From G963674955 sp963674955 (lineage in GTDB: Bacteria > Desulfobacterota > Desulfovibrionia > Desulfovibrionales > Desulfovibrionaceae): a stretch of 64,000 bases of DNA. The stretch is from the NCBI GenBank assembly GCA_963674955.2, contig CAXXKR010000004.1, forward strand, positions 1,426,001 to 1,490,000. The letters are read 5' to 3'. The translations under genes and the position numbers were made by a program. Shown piece by piece: positions 7,621 to 18,558 of the stretch; the first letter of the stretch is position 1, and the number at the start of each line of letters is the position of its first letter. Below the pieces are notes generated by a model. That model saw only the letters and a program-made list of their open reading frames with translations, made no database searches and was not told where the DNA came from.

Positions 7621-8976
7621 ATGAAAAACACAGACTCCCTGCATCTTGGCAAGAAAAGTGACGCCACTGTCCTGGATTTTCTGGAAAAGAAAATGGGCTT
7701 TCTTGTTGTCCTGTCCGAGGACGCATTGGTGACCCGCACCCTCAGGTCCATGACCTTCAAAACCCTGGGCGTAAAGACCGATTGCGTGGCCAGCTTTTCC
7801 GTGACCAATCGGGCTCTCAATGAAATCAAGGACAAGCACGGGCACGGCATTCCCCTCATCCTGTTCGTGGAAAGGATACTAAACGGAAAGCCCAGTTCCG
7901 ATTTCATCTATAACGTCAAGAAACTCTATCCCGAGGTCAAGATAATCATCCTGACTTCGGAGACGGACAGGGACAACCTCGTGTTTCTGCATGAACTGGG
8001 CGTGAACAACATCATCACCAAACCGGTCTCCATGACCAACTTCATAGAAAAGATCGCCAGCACCCTGAAGCCTCAAGGCAAACTGGGGCAATTGATCCAG
8101 AGCGGAAAGGAGTATCTGGCCCAGGGGGACTACAAAAAAGTCCTGGAAATCAGCGACAAGGTGCTCAAAATAAAACCCGGCAGCCCGGCAGGCCTGATGC
8201 TCAAGGGCGACGCACTGGAATCGATGGGCGACAGGGAGGAGGCCATCAAGGCCCTGGAAGAGGCCCATGCCAGCTCGCATCTCTATCTGGAACCGTTAAA
8301 GAAACTCGCCGAAATCCATAAGGATTTTAACGATGACATGTATCTTAACTTTCTTAAAAAACTGGACAAACTCAGCCCGCTGAACACCGACCGCAAGATC
8401 GAAATCGGCAAGGTCTACGTCAAGAAAAACGAAGTTCTTCAGGCCAAGACATACTTCGACCAAGCCATTGAAAACGCCACCAAGGAGGCAATGGGCTTTG
8501 TGGGTTCCATAGTGGAAAACATCGCGGACACCTTGTCGGCCAAATCCCCGGAAATCGCCGAGCAATATCTGGTCAACATCCTGGAACTCAAGGGCGACAC
8601 CCTGGGCCGCGACGACCTCGGCCTCTTCAACAGGCTGGGCATCTCCCTCAAGAAACAGGGCAAGATTCAGGAAGCCATAAGCAACTACACCAAGGCGCTG
8701 ACCATCGCGCCCAAGGACGAAGGACTGTACTACAATCTGGCCCTGGCCTATTACGAAGGCGGGAACTCGATCAAAGCCGCGTCCAGCATGGACAAGGCCC
8801 TGGATTTGAACAACGAGCTGCACAGGTCTTCAGAGCCGGTCTGCTACAACATGGCCTTCATCCATTACGAGGCCGGAAACATGGACAAGGCCAAACGATT
8901 GTTTACTGAACTGCTGGAAATGAACCCCAAGCACATTGAAGGGAAAAAGTACCTGACGGAAATCGGCCGCAAATAG
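7621..8976 (+). CDS. Receiver-like domain fused to TPR repeats
   Basis: 451 aa. Residues about 20-140 have the fold pattern of a CheY receiver: an acidic pair (SED), a hydrophobic third strand, a Ser/Thr after strand 4 (IILTSETD) and the conserved Lys-Pro (NIITKPVSM). The phospho-acceptor Asp at the end of strand 3 is missing: the segment reads IPLILFVERIL, with Glu at or next to the expected place. Residues about 160-450 are tetratricopeptide repeats (for example GLFNRLGISLKKQGKIQEAI and GLYYNLALAYYEGGNSIKAA), which bind partner proteins. It is therefore probably a signalling scaffold, possibly independent of phosphorylation. ATG 7621 is chosen over the adjacent TTG 7618; neither has a clear ribosome site. 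Confidence 0.85.
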   Translation: MKNTDSLHLGKKSDATVLDFLEKKMGFLVVLSEDALVTRTLRSMTFKTLGVKTDCVASFSVTNRALNEIKDKHGHGIPLILFVERILNGKPSSDFIYNVKKLYPEVKIIILTSETDRDNLVFLHELGVNNIITKPVSMTNFIEKIASTLKPQGKLGQLIQSGKEYLAQGDYKKVLEISDKVLKIKPGSPAGLMLKGDALESMGDREEAIKALEEAHASSHLYLEPLKKLAEIHKDFNDDMYLNFLKKLDKLSPLNTDRKIEIGKVYVKKNEVLQAKTYFDQAIENATKEAMGFVGSIVENIADTLSAKSPEIAEQYLVNILELKGDTLGRDDLGLFNRLGISLKKQGKIQEAISNYTKALTIAPKDEGLYYNLALAYYEGGNSIKAASSMDKALDLNNELHRSSEPVCYNMAFIHYEAGNMDKAKRLFTELLEMNPKHIEGKKYLTEIGRK

Positions 8977-9093
8977 CCTGGCTCCGGCAAAAGACACTTT
9001 ATCCCTATCCCGCCCTTGACCTTTTGGCCCAGATGTGGCGAGTATGGACCCGCCGCACGGCTCCCTGAGGGGCCGGCATTGCATATTTTCCAT

Positions 9094-9708
9094 ATGAAGC
9101 CAGAACTACCCGAAATACCTGAAATTCACCTCCGCGCATATCCCAACGAGGAAATCAACGAGCTTCCCATCCGAAGATACGAGGGGGAAGTCCGCCTGGT
9201 GTACACCCCGGAACAGGTCGCAGCGGCGGTAAAAAGGCTGTCGCGCAGCAAGATCATCGGCTTCGACACAGAGACCAGGCCTGTTTTCAAGAAGGGACGC
9301 CCCCAGAACTCCCCGGCCCTGATCCAGCTGGCCAACTCGGAATGCGTCTACATTTTCCAGCTCAAGCGGCAACCCTTTGACAACGGGCTAAAGGGCATCC
9401 TGGCCGACCCGCGCATCATCAAGGCCGGTGTGGCCGTGTCCGACGACATCAAGGGGCTCAAGGGCCTTTCGCACTTCAGGGAAGCGGGCTTCGTGGATTT
9501 GGGGGTTGTCACCAACAAACTGAACATGAAGACCCACGGCCTGCGGAACATGGCCGCCAACCTTCTGGGATTCAGGATAACCAAGGGCGCGCAATGCTCC
9601 AACTGGGAGCGCGTCAATCTTTCCAACCAGCAAATCATGTACGCCGCAACCGACGCCTGGGTCAGCCGGGAACTCTACCTGGCCCTGGACAATCTGGGCG
9701 CATTCTGA
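9094..9708 (+). CDS. 3'-5' exonuclease of the DEDDy family (RNase D-like domain)
   Basis: 204 aa. The exonuclease motifs are visible in order: IIGFDTETRP (Exo I, catalytic Asp and Glu), VAVSDDIKGL (Exo II Asp) and YAATDAWVSRELYL (Exo III with the Tyr and Asp of DEDDy enzymes). There is no HRDC domain, so this is a stand-alone nuclease domain and not full RNase D; the substrate (RNA or DNA) cannot be told. ATG 9094 is chosen; the frame continues upstream to 9016, but that part is Pro/Gly-rich and unlike the family. Its stop lies three bases from the stop of the convergent arfB. Confidence 0.88.
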   Translation: MKPELPEIPEIHLRAYPNEEINELPIRRYEGEVRLVYTPEQVAAAVKRLSRSKIIGFDTETRPVFKKGRPQNSPALIQLANSECVYIFQLKRQPFDNGLKGILADPRIIKAGVAVSDDIKGLKGLSHFREAGFVDLGVVTNKLNMKTHGLRNMAANLLGFRITKGAQCSNWERVNLSNQQIMYAATDAWVSRELYLALDNLGAF

Positions 9709-9711
9709 CAC

Positions 9712-10137
9712 CTACTCCTCGTCAATCCCCGGCCTGATACGCATCCGCTTGGCCGCGCTACGCCGCTTCTTGCCTTCCAGCCTTCTCCGTCTCGACGACC
9801 TGGGAACCCTGGTGTTGATCCTCTGCATCACCGGCTCCAGGGCCTCGGCCAAAAGCTTTGCAAAGCGCTCCACGGCCCGCCGTTTGTTCTCGGCCTGACT
9901 GCGGGTGGAGTGGGAGACTAATTGAAGAATGCCTTTCCCGCTTATCCTGCGCCTGAGCTTGCCCTTGAGGATGACCTTTTCCAGCTGGGTCAGGCTGGGC
10001 GACGAGGCAAGGTCGAACCTGAGCACCACGGCGGTGCTGGTCTTGTTCACGTGCTGCCCGCCCGGCCCCGGACTGCGGACGGCCGTGAAGGTGAGCTCCC
10101 CCTCGGGTATGGAAAGGTTGTCGTTGATGTAGATCAT
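9712..10137 (-). CDS. arfB: Alternative ribosome-rescue factor, GGQ peptidyl-tRNA hydrolase
   Basis: Releases the nascent chain from ribosomes stalled without a stop codon. The N-terminal catalytic domain carries RSPGPGGQHVNKTST, the class I release-factor GGQ loop, with no codon-recognition domains. The C-terminal tail is very basic (RVPRSSRRRRLEGKKRRSAA), which in ArfB/YaeJ plugs the empty mRNA channel. Length 141 aa matches E. coli ArfB. It is separated from the upstream dxs operon by an intrinsic terminator, so it probably has its own promoter. Confidence 0.94.
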   Translation of the reverse strand: MIYINDNLSIPEGELTFTAVRSPGPGGQHVNKTSTAVVLRFDLASSPSLTQLEKVILKGKLRRRISGKGILQLVSHSTRSQAENKRRAVERFAKLLAEALEPVMQRINTRVPRSSRRRRLEGKKRRSAAKRMRIRPGIDEE

Positions 10138-10174
10138 GAGAAAGACCCACCCTGGTCCTTGCCAAGGTCCGGAA

Positions 10175-10206
10175 CGAAAAAGGGAGGAGCAAAACGCCCC
10201 TCCCCC
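10175..10206 (-). terminator. Intrinsic terminator after dxs
   Basis: On the minus strand GGGAGGGGC pairs with GCTCCTCCC across a GTTTT loop, followed by TTTTT. It lies just beyond the dxs stop and closes the ispG-dxs operon before arfB. Confidence 0.8.
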
Positions 10207-10229
10207 GGTTTCAGACTCCGGCCCTCGGA

Positions 10230-12167
<1,938 letters not shown>

Positions 12168-12191
12168 AAAAAACTCTTTTGTTGGATACTA

Positions 12192-13085
12192 CTAATAAAC
12201 CCTGTCGACTATATATTGAGCCAGTTCAGAAAGGAAGTCGGCTTCTTCGCCGGAATACGGACTGAGGTTATCCACGGCCCGGTTCACATAATCCCTGGCC
12301 AGCTCCTTGCTCTTCTCAAGCCCGATAAGGGCCGGATATGTTGTTTTCCCCTGTTCCTCATCGCTGCCCACAGGCTTGCCCAGGGTAGCCTCGTCGCCAA
12401 CAACGTCCAAAACGTCGTCAACGATCTGAAAGGCCACGCCGATGGCCCGACCATATTCCGCAGCCCGCTCCTCGGCCTCCTGCCCGGCGCCGGACAAGAT
12501 GGCCCCGCTGACGCAGGCGGCGGTGATGAGCGCCCCGGTCTTCATGGCGTGCATGGCCCGAAGATCGTCAAGAGGCACGCCGCTCTTACCCGTGAATTCC
12601 ATGTCCACCGCCTGTCCGCCTACCATGCCCCTGGCTCCGGCCGATTCGGCCATGACTCCGGCAGCACGGACCACGTCCCCGGAAGGCAGTCCGCAGTCAA
12701 GAGAGGCCTCCATCATCAGCCCGAAGGCCTCGGTGAGCAGGCCGTCGCCCGCGAGAATCGCCGTGGCCTCGTCGAACTGCTTGTGGTTGGAGGGCTTGCC
12801 CCGCCGCAGATCGTCGTCGTCCATCGCCGGAAGGTCGTCATGGATCAGGGAGTAAGTGTGGATGAGTTCCAGGCTGGCCGCAAAGGGCATGACCTTTTTC
12901 CTGTCCGCGCCAAGCAGCCCGGCCCAGGAAAGGGTCAGCACCGGCCTGAGCCTCTTGCCCCCGGCCAACAGGCTGTATTCCATGGCGGCCAGAAGTCTTT
13001 CAGGAATACCCTTGTCCTTTAGGCAGATGGCGAGATAGGCTTCGACATCCTTGGCCCGAAGCGCAAGCTTTTCTTTAACCGTCAT
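12192..13085 (-). CDS. ispA: Polyprenyl synthase, farnesyl/geranylgeranyl diphosphate type
   Basis: Adds isopentenyl diphosphate units to an allylic diphosphate. The first aspartate-rich motif is DDLPAMDDDDLRRGKPSNHK, preceded by SLLAGGKRLRPVL, and the second is VAFQIVDDVLDVVGDE. The first motif has two residues inserted between the Asp pairs (DDxxxxD), typical of bacterial short-chain synthases of the IspA type. The best start is ATG 13085, with GGGG about nine bases upstream; earlier in-frame starts at 13094 and 13103 lie on top of that ribosome site. It overlaps the end of xseB by 11 bases, indicating translational coupling. Confidence 0.95.
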   Translation of the reverse strand: MTVKEKLALRAKDVEAYLAICLKDKGIPERLLAAMEYSLLAGGKRLRPVLTLSWAGLLGADRKKVMPFAASLELIHTYSLIHDDLPAMDDDDLRRGKPSNHKQFDEATAILAGDGLLTEAFGLMMEASLDCGLPSGDVVRAAGVMAESAGARGMVGGQAVDMEFTGKSGVPLDDLRAMHAMKTGALITAACVSGAILSGAGQEAEERAAEYGRAIGVAFQIVDDVLDVVGDEATLGKPVGSDEEQGKTTYPALIGLEKSKELARDYVNRAVDNLSPYSGEEADFLSELAQYIVDRVY

Positions 13086-13311
13086 CGGAATCATCCCCTT
13101 CAAGGCCCTTGAACTCGGAAAGCAACCCTTGGGTCACAATTTCAACCTCGTGTTTAGCGGCATCTAGTTGTTTGCCGCAGGACTTTGCCAAGGTCAAGCC
13201 CTCCTTGTACAATTTCACACCATCTTCAAGGGGCAGGTCGCCCCCCTCAAGCTTGTCCACTATTTGCCTGAGCCTCTCCAGACCGTTCTCGAAACTCTGA
13301 TTTTTGGCCAT
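13075..13311 (-). CDS. xseB: Exodeoxyribonuclease VII small subunit
   Basis: 78-aa helical hairpin protein that joins XseA to make exonuclease VII, which degrades single-stranded DNA from both ends. The family pattern FENGLERLRQIVDKLEGGDLPLEDGVKLYKEG is present (residues 6-38, quoted here only by its key parts FENGLERL, LEGGDLPLED and YKEG). The C-terminus is acidic (GDDSDDG). It lies two bases after the M23 peptidase gene and overlaps ispA; xseA is two genes upstream in the same operon. Confidence 0.95.
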   Translation of the reverse strand: MAKNQSFENGLERLRQIVDKLEGGDLPLEDGVKLYKEGLTLAKSCGKQLDAAKHEVEIVTQGLLSEFKGLEGDDSDDG

Positions 13312-13313
13312 GT

Positions 13314-14276
13314 CTATTCCGCCAGAAATTGATCCACACGTTTTTCCAATAGGGGCAGGGGGTCCACCAGCCGCCCCATGACCGCCACGCTGAAATGCAG
13401 ATGCGGCCCCGTGGCCCTGCCCGTCATGCCGGTCATGCCGATCACCTGCCCGCGCCTGACCTGCTCCCCTTCCGACACCCTGGCCTCGGAAAGGTGAAAA
13501 TACATGGAAACCACTCCGTTGCCGTGGTCAACATACACGCTTTTTCCCGCATAGTAATGGTCGCCCGACAAGATTACGCTGCCGTCCGCCGTGGCCTGGA
13601 TTTCAGTGCCCACGGCAGCGCGGAAATCAAGGCCGCGATGCGGATTCTTGGGCTTGCCGTTCAGTATGCGCCTGAGCCCGTAGACGCTGGTGGTCTCGCC
13701 CTTTACCGGACGAAGCAGGGGCAGACTCCACAAACGATGCATACTCATGGTATCAAGGGCCTGCTTGACCGCCTTGCGTTCAAGGGCCGCACGTTCAAGG
13801 GCCTCGGGAGGAGGGGAAACCATGTCCTCGTCCAGGGTCAGTTCCTGTTTCGGATAGACCTTGTCCCGAACCAGAATCATGCGCTGAAAGACTTTCTGCT
13901 CACCCTTGATCAAGGCGGTGACTATCAACTCGCTCTTGCCCGGCTCGGCGTTCAGCACGTCGGTTCCGAGCAAAGCCAAGGCCACCTGCTTGTCGTTCCA
14001 GACGGATATGGAGGGCAAGACTTCCCTGTCCAGCCAGCGTACGGACACCGATTCCACCGGGCGCGTGGAAGTCAGCCGCACCGGAAAGGGCTGGCCCACG
14101 TCAACGGCTGAGGGCGCGGCCAGGGTGATCTGTTCCTGTTCCGCAGTCGCGTTGGCGGATTCCTGCCCGGCCTCTTCCGCAGGAAAGGAATCCTCGCTCC
14201 AGGCGCTTCCTGAAAAACAGATGAACACGCATAAAACGCTCAGCAATATCTTGATTAAATTTCCGGCGTTGGTCAT
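13314..14276 (-). CDS. Secreted M23-family (LytM-type) metallopeptidase
   Basis: 320 aa with a signal peptide ending near GSAWS. The C-terminal domain has the zinc-site pattern of active M23 peptidases: HRGLDFRAAVGTEI (H-x3-D), SMYFHLSE and GPHLHFSVAV (HxH). These enzymes cut peptidoglycan cross-bridges in the periplasm. The middle part is a beta-rich region (about 40-150) resembling an immunoglobulin-like presentation domain. There is no coiled coil of the EnvC/NlpD type. The start overlaps the xseA stop (ATGA) and the gene is embedded between xseA and xseB, an arrangement I cannot explain functionally. Confidence 0.92.
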   Translation of the reverse strand: MTNAGNLIKILLSVLCVFICFSGSAWSEDSFPAEEAGQESANATAEQEQITLAAPSAVDVGQPFPVRLTSTRPVESVSVRWLDREVLPSISVWNDKQVALALLGTDVLNAEPGKSELIVTALIKGEQKVFQRMILVRDKVYPKQELTLDEDMVSPPPEALERAALERKAVKQALDTMSMHRLWSLPLLRPVKGETTSVYGLRRILNGKPKNPHRGLDFRAAVGTEIQATADGSVILSGDHYYAGKSVYVDHGNGVVSMYFHLSEARVSEGEQVRRGQVIGMTGMTGRATGPHLHFSVAVMGRLVDPLPLLEKRVDQFLAE

Positions 14277-15679
14277 TGCCTCTGTTCCCCGTTTTTGTCC
14301 TTTTCAACCCTGGCCCGGACCCGTCCATGACTGACTCGGATATCCAGGGCGTCTCCGGCAGTCACTTCATCTGGATGACGCAAAAATCTGCCGCTCTTTT
14401 CCACGCGGATCAGGCCGTAGCCCCTTTCCAACGGTCCTTCGGGGTCCAGTCCCTTGAGTCTGGCGGCCAGCAGTTCCAGGGAACGCAGACATGAATCAGG
14501 ATGCTTCGCCCCGGCCCGGAAAATCCTCCGGCCCAGATCGTCCAGCCGCATGGAACGAGCTTCAAGGGCTTCCATGCCGAAACTCGACACAAGCCCCCGG
14601 CACTGCCTTGAAAAATCTTCGATCTTGTCGCGCATGAAATTCTTTCCGGCCGACCCCAGGCGCAGGGCCTCATTGTCGAATCTTTCCGAAAGCCGTTCCA
14701 ATGTCCTTTCCGGAGAGAGCCAGACAAGTCCCTTTCTAAGCGCCTCGAACCGTTCGGCCTTGCCCCGCACGAAGACGGCGTAGGCCCGGGCCAGGGACAT
14801 TTCCAGGTCGTCCACGGCCTGATACAGGGCCTCGCGCTCGGGCCAAAGCTCCTGCGCGGCGTGGCTGGGGGTTGCGGCCCGCCTGTCGGCCACGAAGTCG
14901 GCTATGCTCACGTCCGGCTCGTGGCCTATGCCCGTGAGCACCGGTATTTTCATGTTGTGGATGGCGTCGGCCACCTCCTCGGTATTGAAGGCCCAGAGGT
15001 CTTCAAGGGAGCCGCCGCCGCGTATCAGGACCACCACCTCGGCCCAATCGTCCCCGTCCGCCTGGGCCAGAGCCTCGGCGATCTGTTTCGGGGCCTTGTC
15101 CCCCTGGACCAGAGTCGGATAGATTCTTATCTTGCTTCCCCAGCCGCGATCATCGGCCAGCCGCAAAAAATCGCGCACCGCCGCGCCCTGGGGGGAGGTG
15201 ACCACGGCCACTCTCCGGGCATGGGCGGGCAACCGCATCTTGCGGTCCTCGTCGAAATAGCCCTTGTCCGAAAGTTTGCGCTTGAGCTCCTCAAAGGCCA
15301 GTTGCAGGTCGCCCACGCCCTGCTCCTGCACCAGCTCGGCCACCAGCTGATAGGCCCCGCGCGGCTCGTAGACGTTGATGCGCCCCGCGCAAAGGACCTC
15401 CATGCCCTCCTCGATCCTGGCGGACATGTCCTGGTCTTCTTCGGAAACTTCGCCGGTCAGGGGATTCACGTCGCTGGAGCCTTCGGGGCGCCACTGGCCG
15501 GACTTGAACCAGACCACGGACAGGGAGGCCTCCCCATCGGTCAGGGAGAAATAGATGTGGCCGCTGGCCGGGCGGGAAAGGTTCCGGACCTGGCCCCGAA
15601 CCCAGACAAAGGGGAACTGGGCCTCCAGGACTTCCTTGACTGCCCTGGTCAGGTCCGAGACGGACAGGATACGGGACAT
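14273..15679 (-). CDS. xseA: Exodeoxyribonuclease VII large subunit
   Basis: 468 aa. The N-terminal OB-fold binds DNA (FVWVRGQVRNLSRPASGHIYF), followed by the catalytic core with VAVVTSPQGAAVRDFL, VVLIRGGGSLEDLWAFNTEE and TGIGHEPDVSIADFVADRRA, and a C-terminal helical region. Codon use and length are normal, although the loop after the OB-fold (residues 70-90, SSDVNPLTGEVSEEDQD) is longer than usual. ATG 15679 starts three bases after the proS stop. Together with xseB it makes the exonuclease VII complex. Confidence 0.96.
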   Translation of the reverse strand: MSRILSVSDLTRAVKEVLEAQFPFVWVRGQVRNLSRPASGHIYFSLTDGEASLSVVWFKSGQWRPEGSSDVNPLTGEVSEEDQDMSARIEEGMEVLCAGRINVYEPRGAYQLVAELVQEQGVGDLQLAFEELKRKLSDKGYFDEDRKMRLPAHARRVAVVTSPQGAAVRDFLRLADDRGWGSKIRIYPTLVQGDKAPKQIAEALAQADGDDWAEVVVLIRGGGSLEDLWAFNTEEVADAIHNMKIPVLTGIGHEPDVSIADFVADRRAATPSHAAQELWPEREALYQAVDDLEMSLARAYAVFVRGKAERFEALRKGLVWLSPERTLERLSERFDNEALRLGSAGKNFMRDKIEDFSRQCRGLVSSFGMEALEARSMRLDDLGRRIFRAGAKHPDSCLRSLELLAARLKGLDPEGPLERGYGLIRVEKSGRFLRHPDEVTAGDALDIRVSHGRVRARVEKDKNGEQRQ

Positions 15680-15682
15680 GCC

Positions 15683-17425
15683 CTACCCCTCCAGCCCCCA
15701 GCCCTGCCAGACGCCCTTTCTCCAGGCCGCGAAGGCCTCGGAAAAGCCGTCCAGGGGCAGTTCCACGCGCTCGCCGCTGCGCCGGTCCTTGGCCTCGATG
15801 ATGCCGTTCTTGAGGCCCTTGCCGCCCAGAACCAGCTGCATGGGATAGCCGATGAGGTCGGCGTCGTTGAACTTGACGCCGGGCCGCTCGTTGCGGTCGT
15901 CGTAGATCACGTCCAGGCCGCCGGCGCAAAGCTCCTCGTAAAGCTCGTCGGCCTTGTTCACCACGGCCTCGTCCTTGCCGCCAAGCGATATTATGGCCGC
16001 CTCGAAAGGCGCGATGGAAGGCGGAAAAATGGCACCGTTCTCGTCATTGTTCTGTTCTATTGCAGCGGCCACGATGCGCGAGACCCCGATGCCGTAGCAG
16101 CCCATGATCATGAGCTGCTCCTTGCCGTTCTCGTCCAGGTATTTGGCGTCCATGGCCTTGGAATACTTGGTGCCCAGCTTGAAGACGTGGCCCACCTCGA
16201 TGCCCTTGGTAAAGCCGATCCTCGCGCCGCACTTGGGGCAGGAGTCGCTTTCCTCGATGACGCGCAGGTCCGCGAACTTCTCGACCTTGGAGTCGCGGCC
16301 CAGATGCACGTTCAAAAGATGGGCGTCGCCCTTGTTGGCCCCTGTTGTCCAGCCCTGGTCCAACTCCAGCTCGCTGTCCGCGAAGATTCGCTCCACCTTG
16401 AGGCCAACCGGTCCGGCAAAGCCCACGGGCGCTCCGGTCCATTCCCTGACCCGCTTCTCGTCCGCCATCTCGATCTCGTTGGCCCCCAACAGATTTCTGA
16501 GCTTGACCTCGTTGAGTTCCCTGTCCCCGCGCACAAGCGCTGCAACTGGCTCGCCGTCGGCAACAAAGAGCAAGGTCTTGACCAGGGTGGAAGGCTCGAT
16601 CTTGAGAAAGGCGCAAAGCTCTTCAACCGTGTGCGTACCGGGTGTGGCCACCTCTTCTGCCGCCGGGCATTCCGCGCCCGTGCCCAAGTCGCCGCCGACA
16701 AAGGCCACCGCCGCCTTTTCAAGGTTGGCCGCGTAACCGCATTCCCTGTCCTCGCAGACCGCGATGGTATCCTCGCCCGTGTCGGCCAGGACCATGAACT
16801 CGTGGGAAAAATCGCCGCCTATGGCCCCGGAGTCGGCCTGCACGGCCCTGAATTTCAGTCCCAAACGCTCAAAGGCCGCCGTATAGGCCTGATACATGCC
16901 CCGGTAGCTTTCCTCGGCCCCGGCCTCGTCCTTGTCGAATGAATAGGCGTCCTTCATCAGAAATTCGCGTCCGCGCATCAGCCCGAACCTGGGCCTGATC
17001 TCGTCGCGGAACTTGGTCTGGATCTGGTAGAGATTCAGGGGCAGCTGCTTGTAGGAGCGCACCTCGCCGCGCACCAGGTCGGTGATGATCTCCTCGTGGG
17101 TCGGTCCGAGGCAGTAGTCCCGGCCATGGCGGTCCTTGAAGCGCAACAACTCCTTGCCGTAGAAATCCCAGCGGCCCGTCTCTTTCCAGAGATCGCCGGG
17201 CTGGACCGAGGGCATGAAAATCTCGATGGCCCCGGCGCGATTCATTTCCTCGCGCAGGATGGCGGCGACCTTGTTCACGGCCTTGTGTCCCAGAGGCAGG
17301 TAGGCGTAAATGCCGGAGGTCAGCTTGCGAATCATTCCCGCACGCATGAGCAGTTTGTGGCTGATTACCTCGGCTTCCGCCGGGTCTTCCTTGAGGGTCG
17401 GGATATAGTAACGGCTAAGACGCAT
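15683..17425 (-). CDS. proS: Prolyl-tRNA synthetase, bacterial type with editing domain
   Basis: Charges tRNA-Pro. The 580 aa show class II motif 1 (TSGIYAYLPLGHKAVNKV), motif 2 (NLYQIQTKFRDEIRPRFGL, with GREFLMKDAYSFD) and motif 3 (MGCYGIGVSRIVAAAIEQ), with the insertion domain that removes mischarged alanine between motifs 2 and 3 (about residues 220-400), and a C-terminal anticodon-binding domain. Its start overlaps the ispG stop by 11 bases. Confidence 0.97.
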   Translation of the reverse strand: MRLSRYYIPTLKEDPAEAEVISHKLLMRAGMIRKLTSGIYAYLPLGHKAVNKVAAILREEMNRAGAIEIFMPSVQPGDLWKETGRWDFYGKELLRFKDRHGRDYCLGPTHEEIITDLVRGEVRSYKQLPLNLYQIQTKFRDEIRPRFGLMRGREFLMKDAYSFDKDEAGAEESYRGMYQAYTAAFERLGLKFRAVQADSGAIGGDFSHEFMVLADTGEDTIAVCEDRECGYAANLEKAAVAFVGGDLGTGAECPAAEEVATPGTHTVEELCAFLKIEPSTLVKTLLFVADGEPVAALVRGDRELNEVKLRNLLGANEIEMADEKRVREWTGAPVGFAGPVGLKVERIFADSELELDQGWTTGANKGDAHLLNVHLGRDSKVEKFADLRVIEESDSCPKCGARIGFTKGIEVGHVFKLGTKYSKAMDAKYLDENGKEQLMIMGCYGIGVSRIVAAAIEQNNDENGAIFPPSIAPFEAAIISLGGKDEAVVNKADELYEELCAGGLDVIYDDRNERPGVKFNDADLIGYPMQLVLGGKGLKNGIIEAKDRRSGERVELPLDGFSEAFAAWRKGVWQGWGLEG

Positions 17426-18503
17426 TTTTTTTATCCTTTCTTTCCTTGATGAAGGCGTCGATCTCCTTCATGAATTCAGGCATGAGATTTTCATTGCCCT
17501 TGATTTTGCGCACCACCTCGCCCTTGCGGAAGATTATGCCCAGATCGCGGCCTCCGGCTATGCCGATGTCCGCCTCCTTGGCCTCACCCGGTCCGTTGAC
17601 CACGCAGCCCATGACCGCCACGGTGAAAACCTCGGTCACGCTGCGAAGATGCTCTTCCACGTCCTGGGCCAGGGAGATGAGATTGATCTCGGTGCGCCCG
17701 CAGGTGGGGCAGGAAATTATTTCAGGCCCGCGCTCGCGCAGGCCAAGCGCGCGCAGTATTTCCCAGGCCACGCCGATTTCGTCCACAGGGTCGTGGGTCA
17801 GGGAGACGCGCATGGTGTCTCCGAGGCCTTCCCAAAGCAGGATGCCCAGCCCCACCGAGGACTTGACCGCGCCCCGGACCAATGTCCCGGCCTCGGTGAT
17901 GCCGATGTGCAGGGGGTAGTCCACGCGCTCGGACAAAAGCCGGTAGGCGGCGATGGTGTTCAGAACGGACGAGGACTTGAGGGAAATCTTGACCTGGTCG
18001 AAATTCCTCTTCTCCAGCATGGCCACGTGCTCCAGGGCGCTCTCGACCATGGCCTCGGGCGTGGGGCCTCCGTACTTGCGGAGCATGTTCTTGTCCACGG
18101 AGCCGCTGTTCACGCCGATGCGGATGGGCACCCCGCGATCCCTGGCCGCAGCCACCACCGCGTCCACCTTGCTCTCGCCGCCGATGTTGCCGGGATTGAT
18201 GCGCAGTCCGTCCATTCCGGACTCAACGGCCTTGAGTGCCAGCCGATAGTCGAAATGAATGTCCGCGATCAGGGGCACGGGTGAAGCCTTGCGAATCCGG
18301 GCCAGGGTTTCCGCAGCTTCCTCGTCGGGAACGGCCAGACGCACGATCTCGCACCCGGCCGCGGCCAGCCGGACGATCTGGTCCAAAGTGGCGTCCGCGT
18401 CGCGCGTGTCCGTGTTGCACATGCTCTGGACCCTGACGGGATTGTCCCCGCCGATGCCCACATTGCCGATACTGATTGATTTTGTCTTTTTTCGTGTGTT
18501 CAT
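17415..18503 (-). CDS. ispG: 4-hydroxy-3-methylbut-2-enyl-diphosphate synthase
   Basis: Iron-sulfur enzyme of the MEP pathway that converts methylerythritol cyclodiphosphate to HMBPP. Three cysteine ligands of the [4Fe-4S] cluster are visible: SCPTCGRTEINL and VAVMGCVVNGPGEAKEADIG, the latter with the conserved Asn and Glu. The N-terminal TIM barrel begins with NVGIGGDNPVRVQSMCNTDT. ATG 18503 is chosen because the family begins here; the frame extends 97 codons upstream but that part overlaps the preceding gene antiparallel to known families. First gene of the operon that runs to dxs. Confidence 0.95.
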   Translation of the reverse strand: MNTRKKTKSISIGNVGIGGDNPVRVQSMCNTDTRDADATLDQIVRLAAAGCEIVRLAVPDEEAAETLARIRKASPVPLIADIHFDYRLALKAVESGMDGLRINPGNIGGESKVDAVVAAARDRGVPIRIGVNSGSVDKNMLRKYGGPTPEAMVESALEHVAMLEKRNFDQVKISLKSSSVLNTIAAYRLLSERVDYPLHIGITEAGTLVRGAVKSSVGLGILLWEGLGDTMRVSLTHDPVDEIGVAWEILRALGLRERGPEIISCPTCGRTEINLISLAQDVEEHLRSVTEVFTVAVMGCVVNGPGEAKEADIGIAGGRDLGIIFRKGEVVRKIKGNENLMPEFMKEIDAFIKERKDKKNAS

Positions 18504-18558
18504 GATTAAGGTAGCGGATGGTACTCGATTTAGGTCGGCAAGCCAAGTTTCGGCCTGC

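Noticed and set aside
14861..16942. Long plus-strand open frame opposite xseA and proS
   Set aside because: It mirrors two well-supported minus-strand genes and its translation has no family-like features; a shadow frame of GC-rich DNA.
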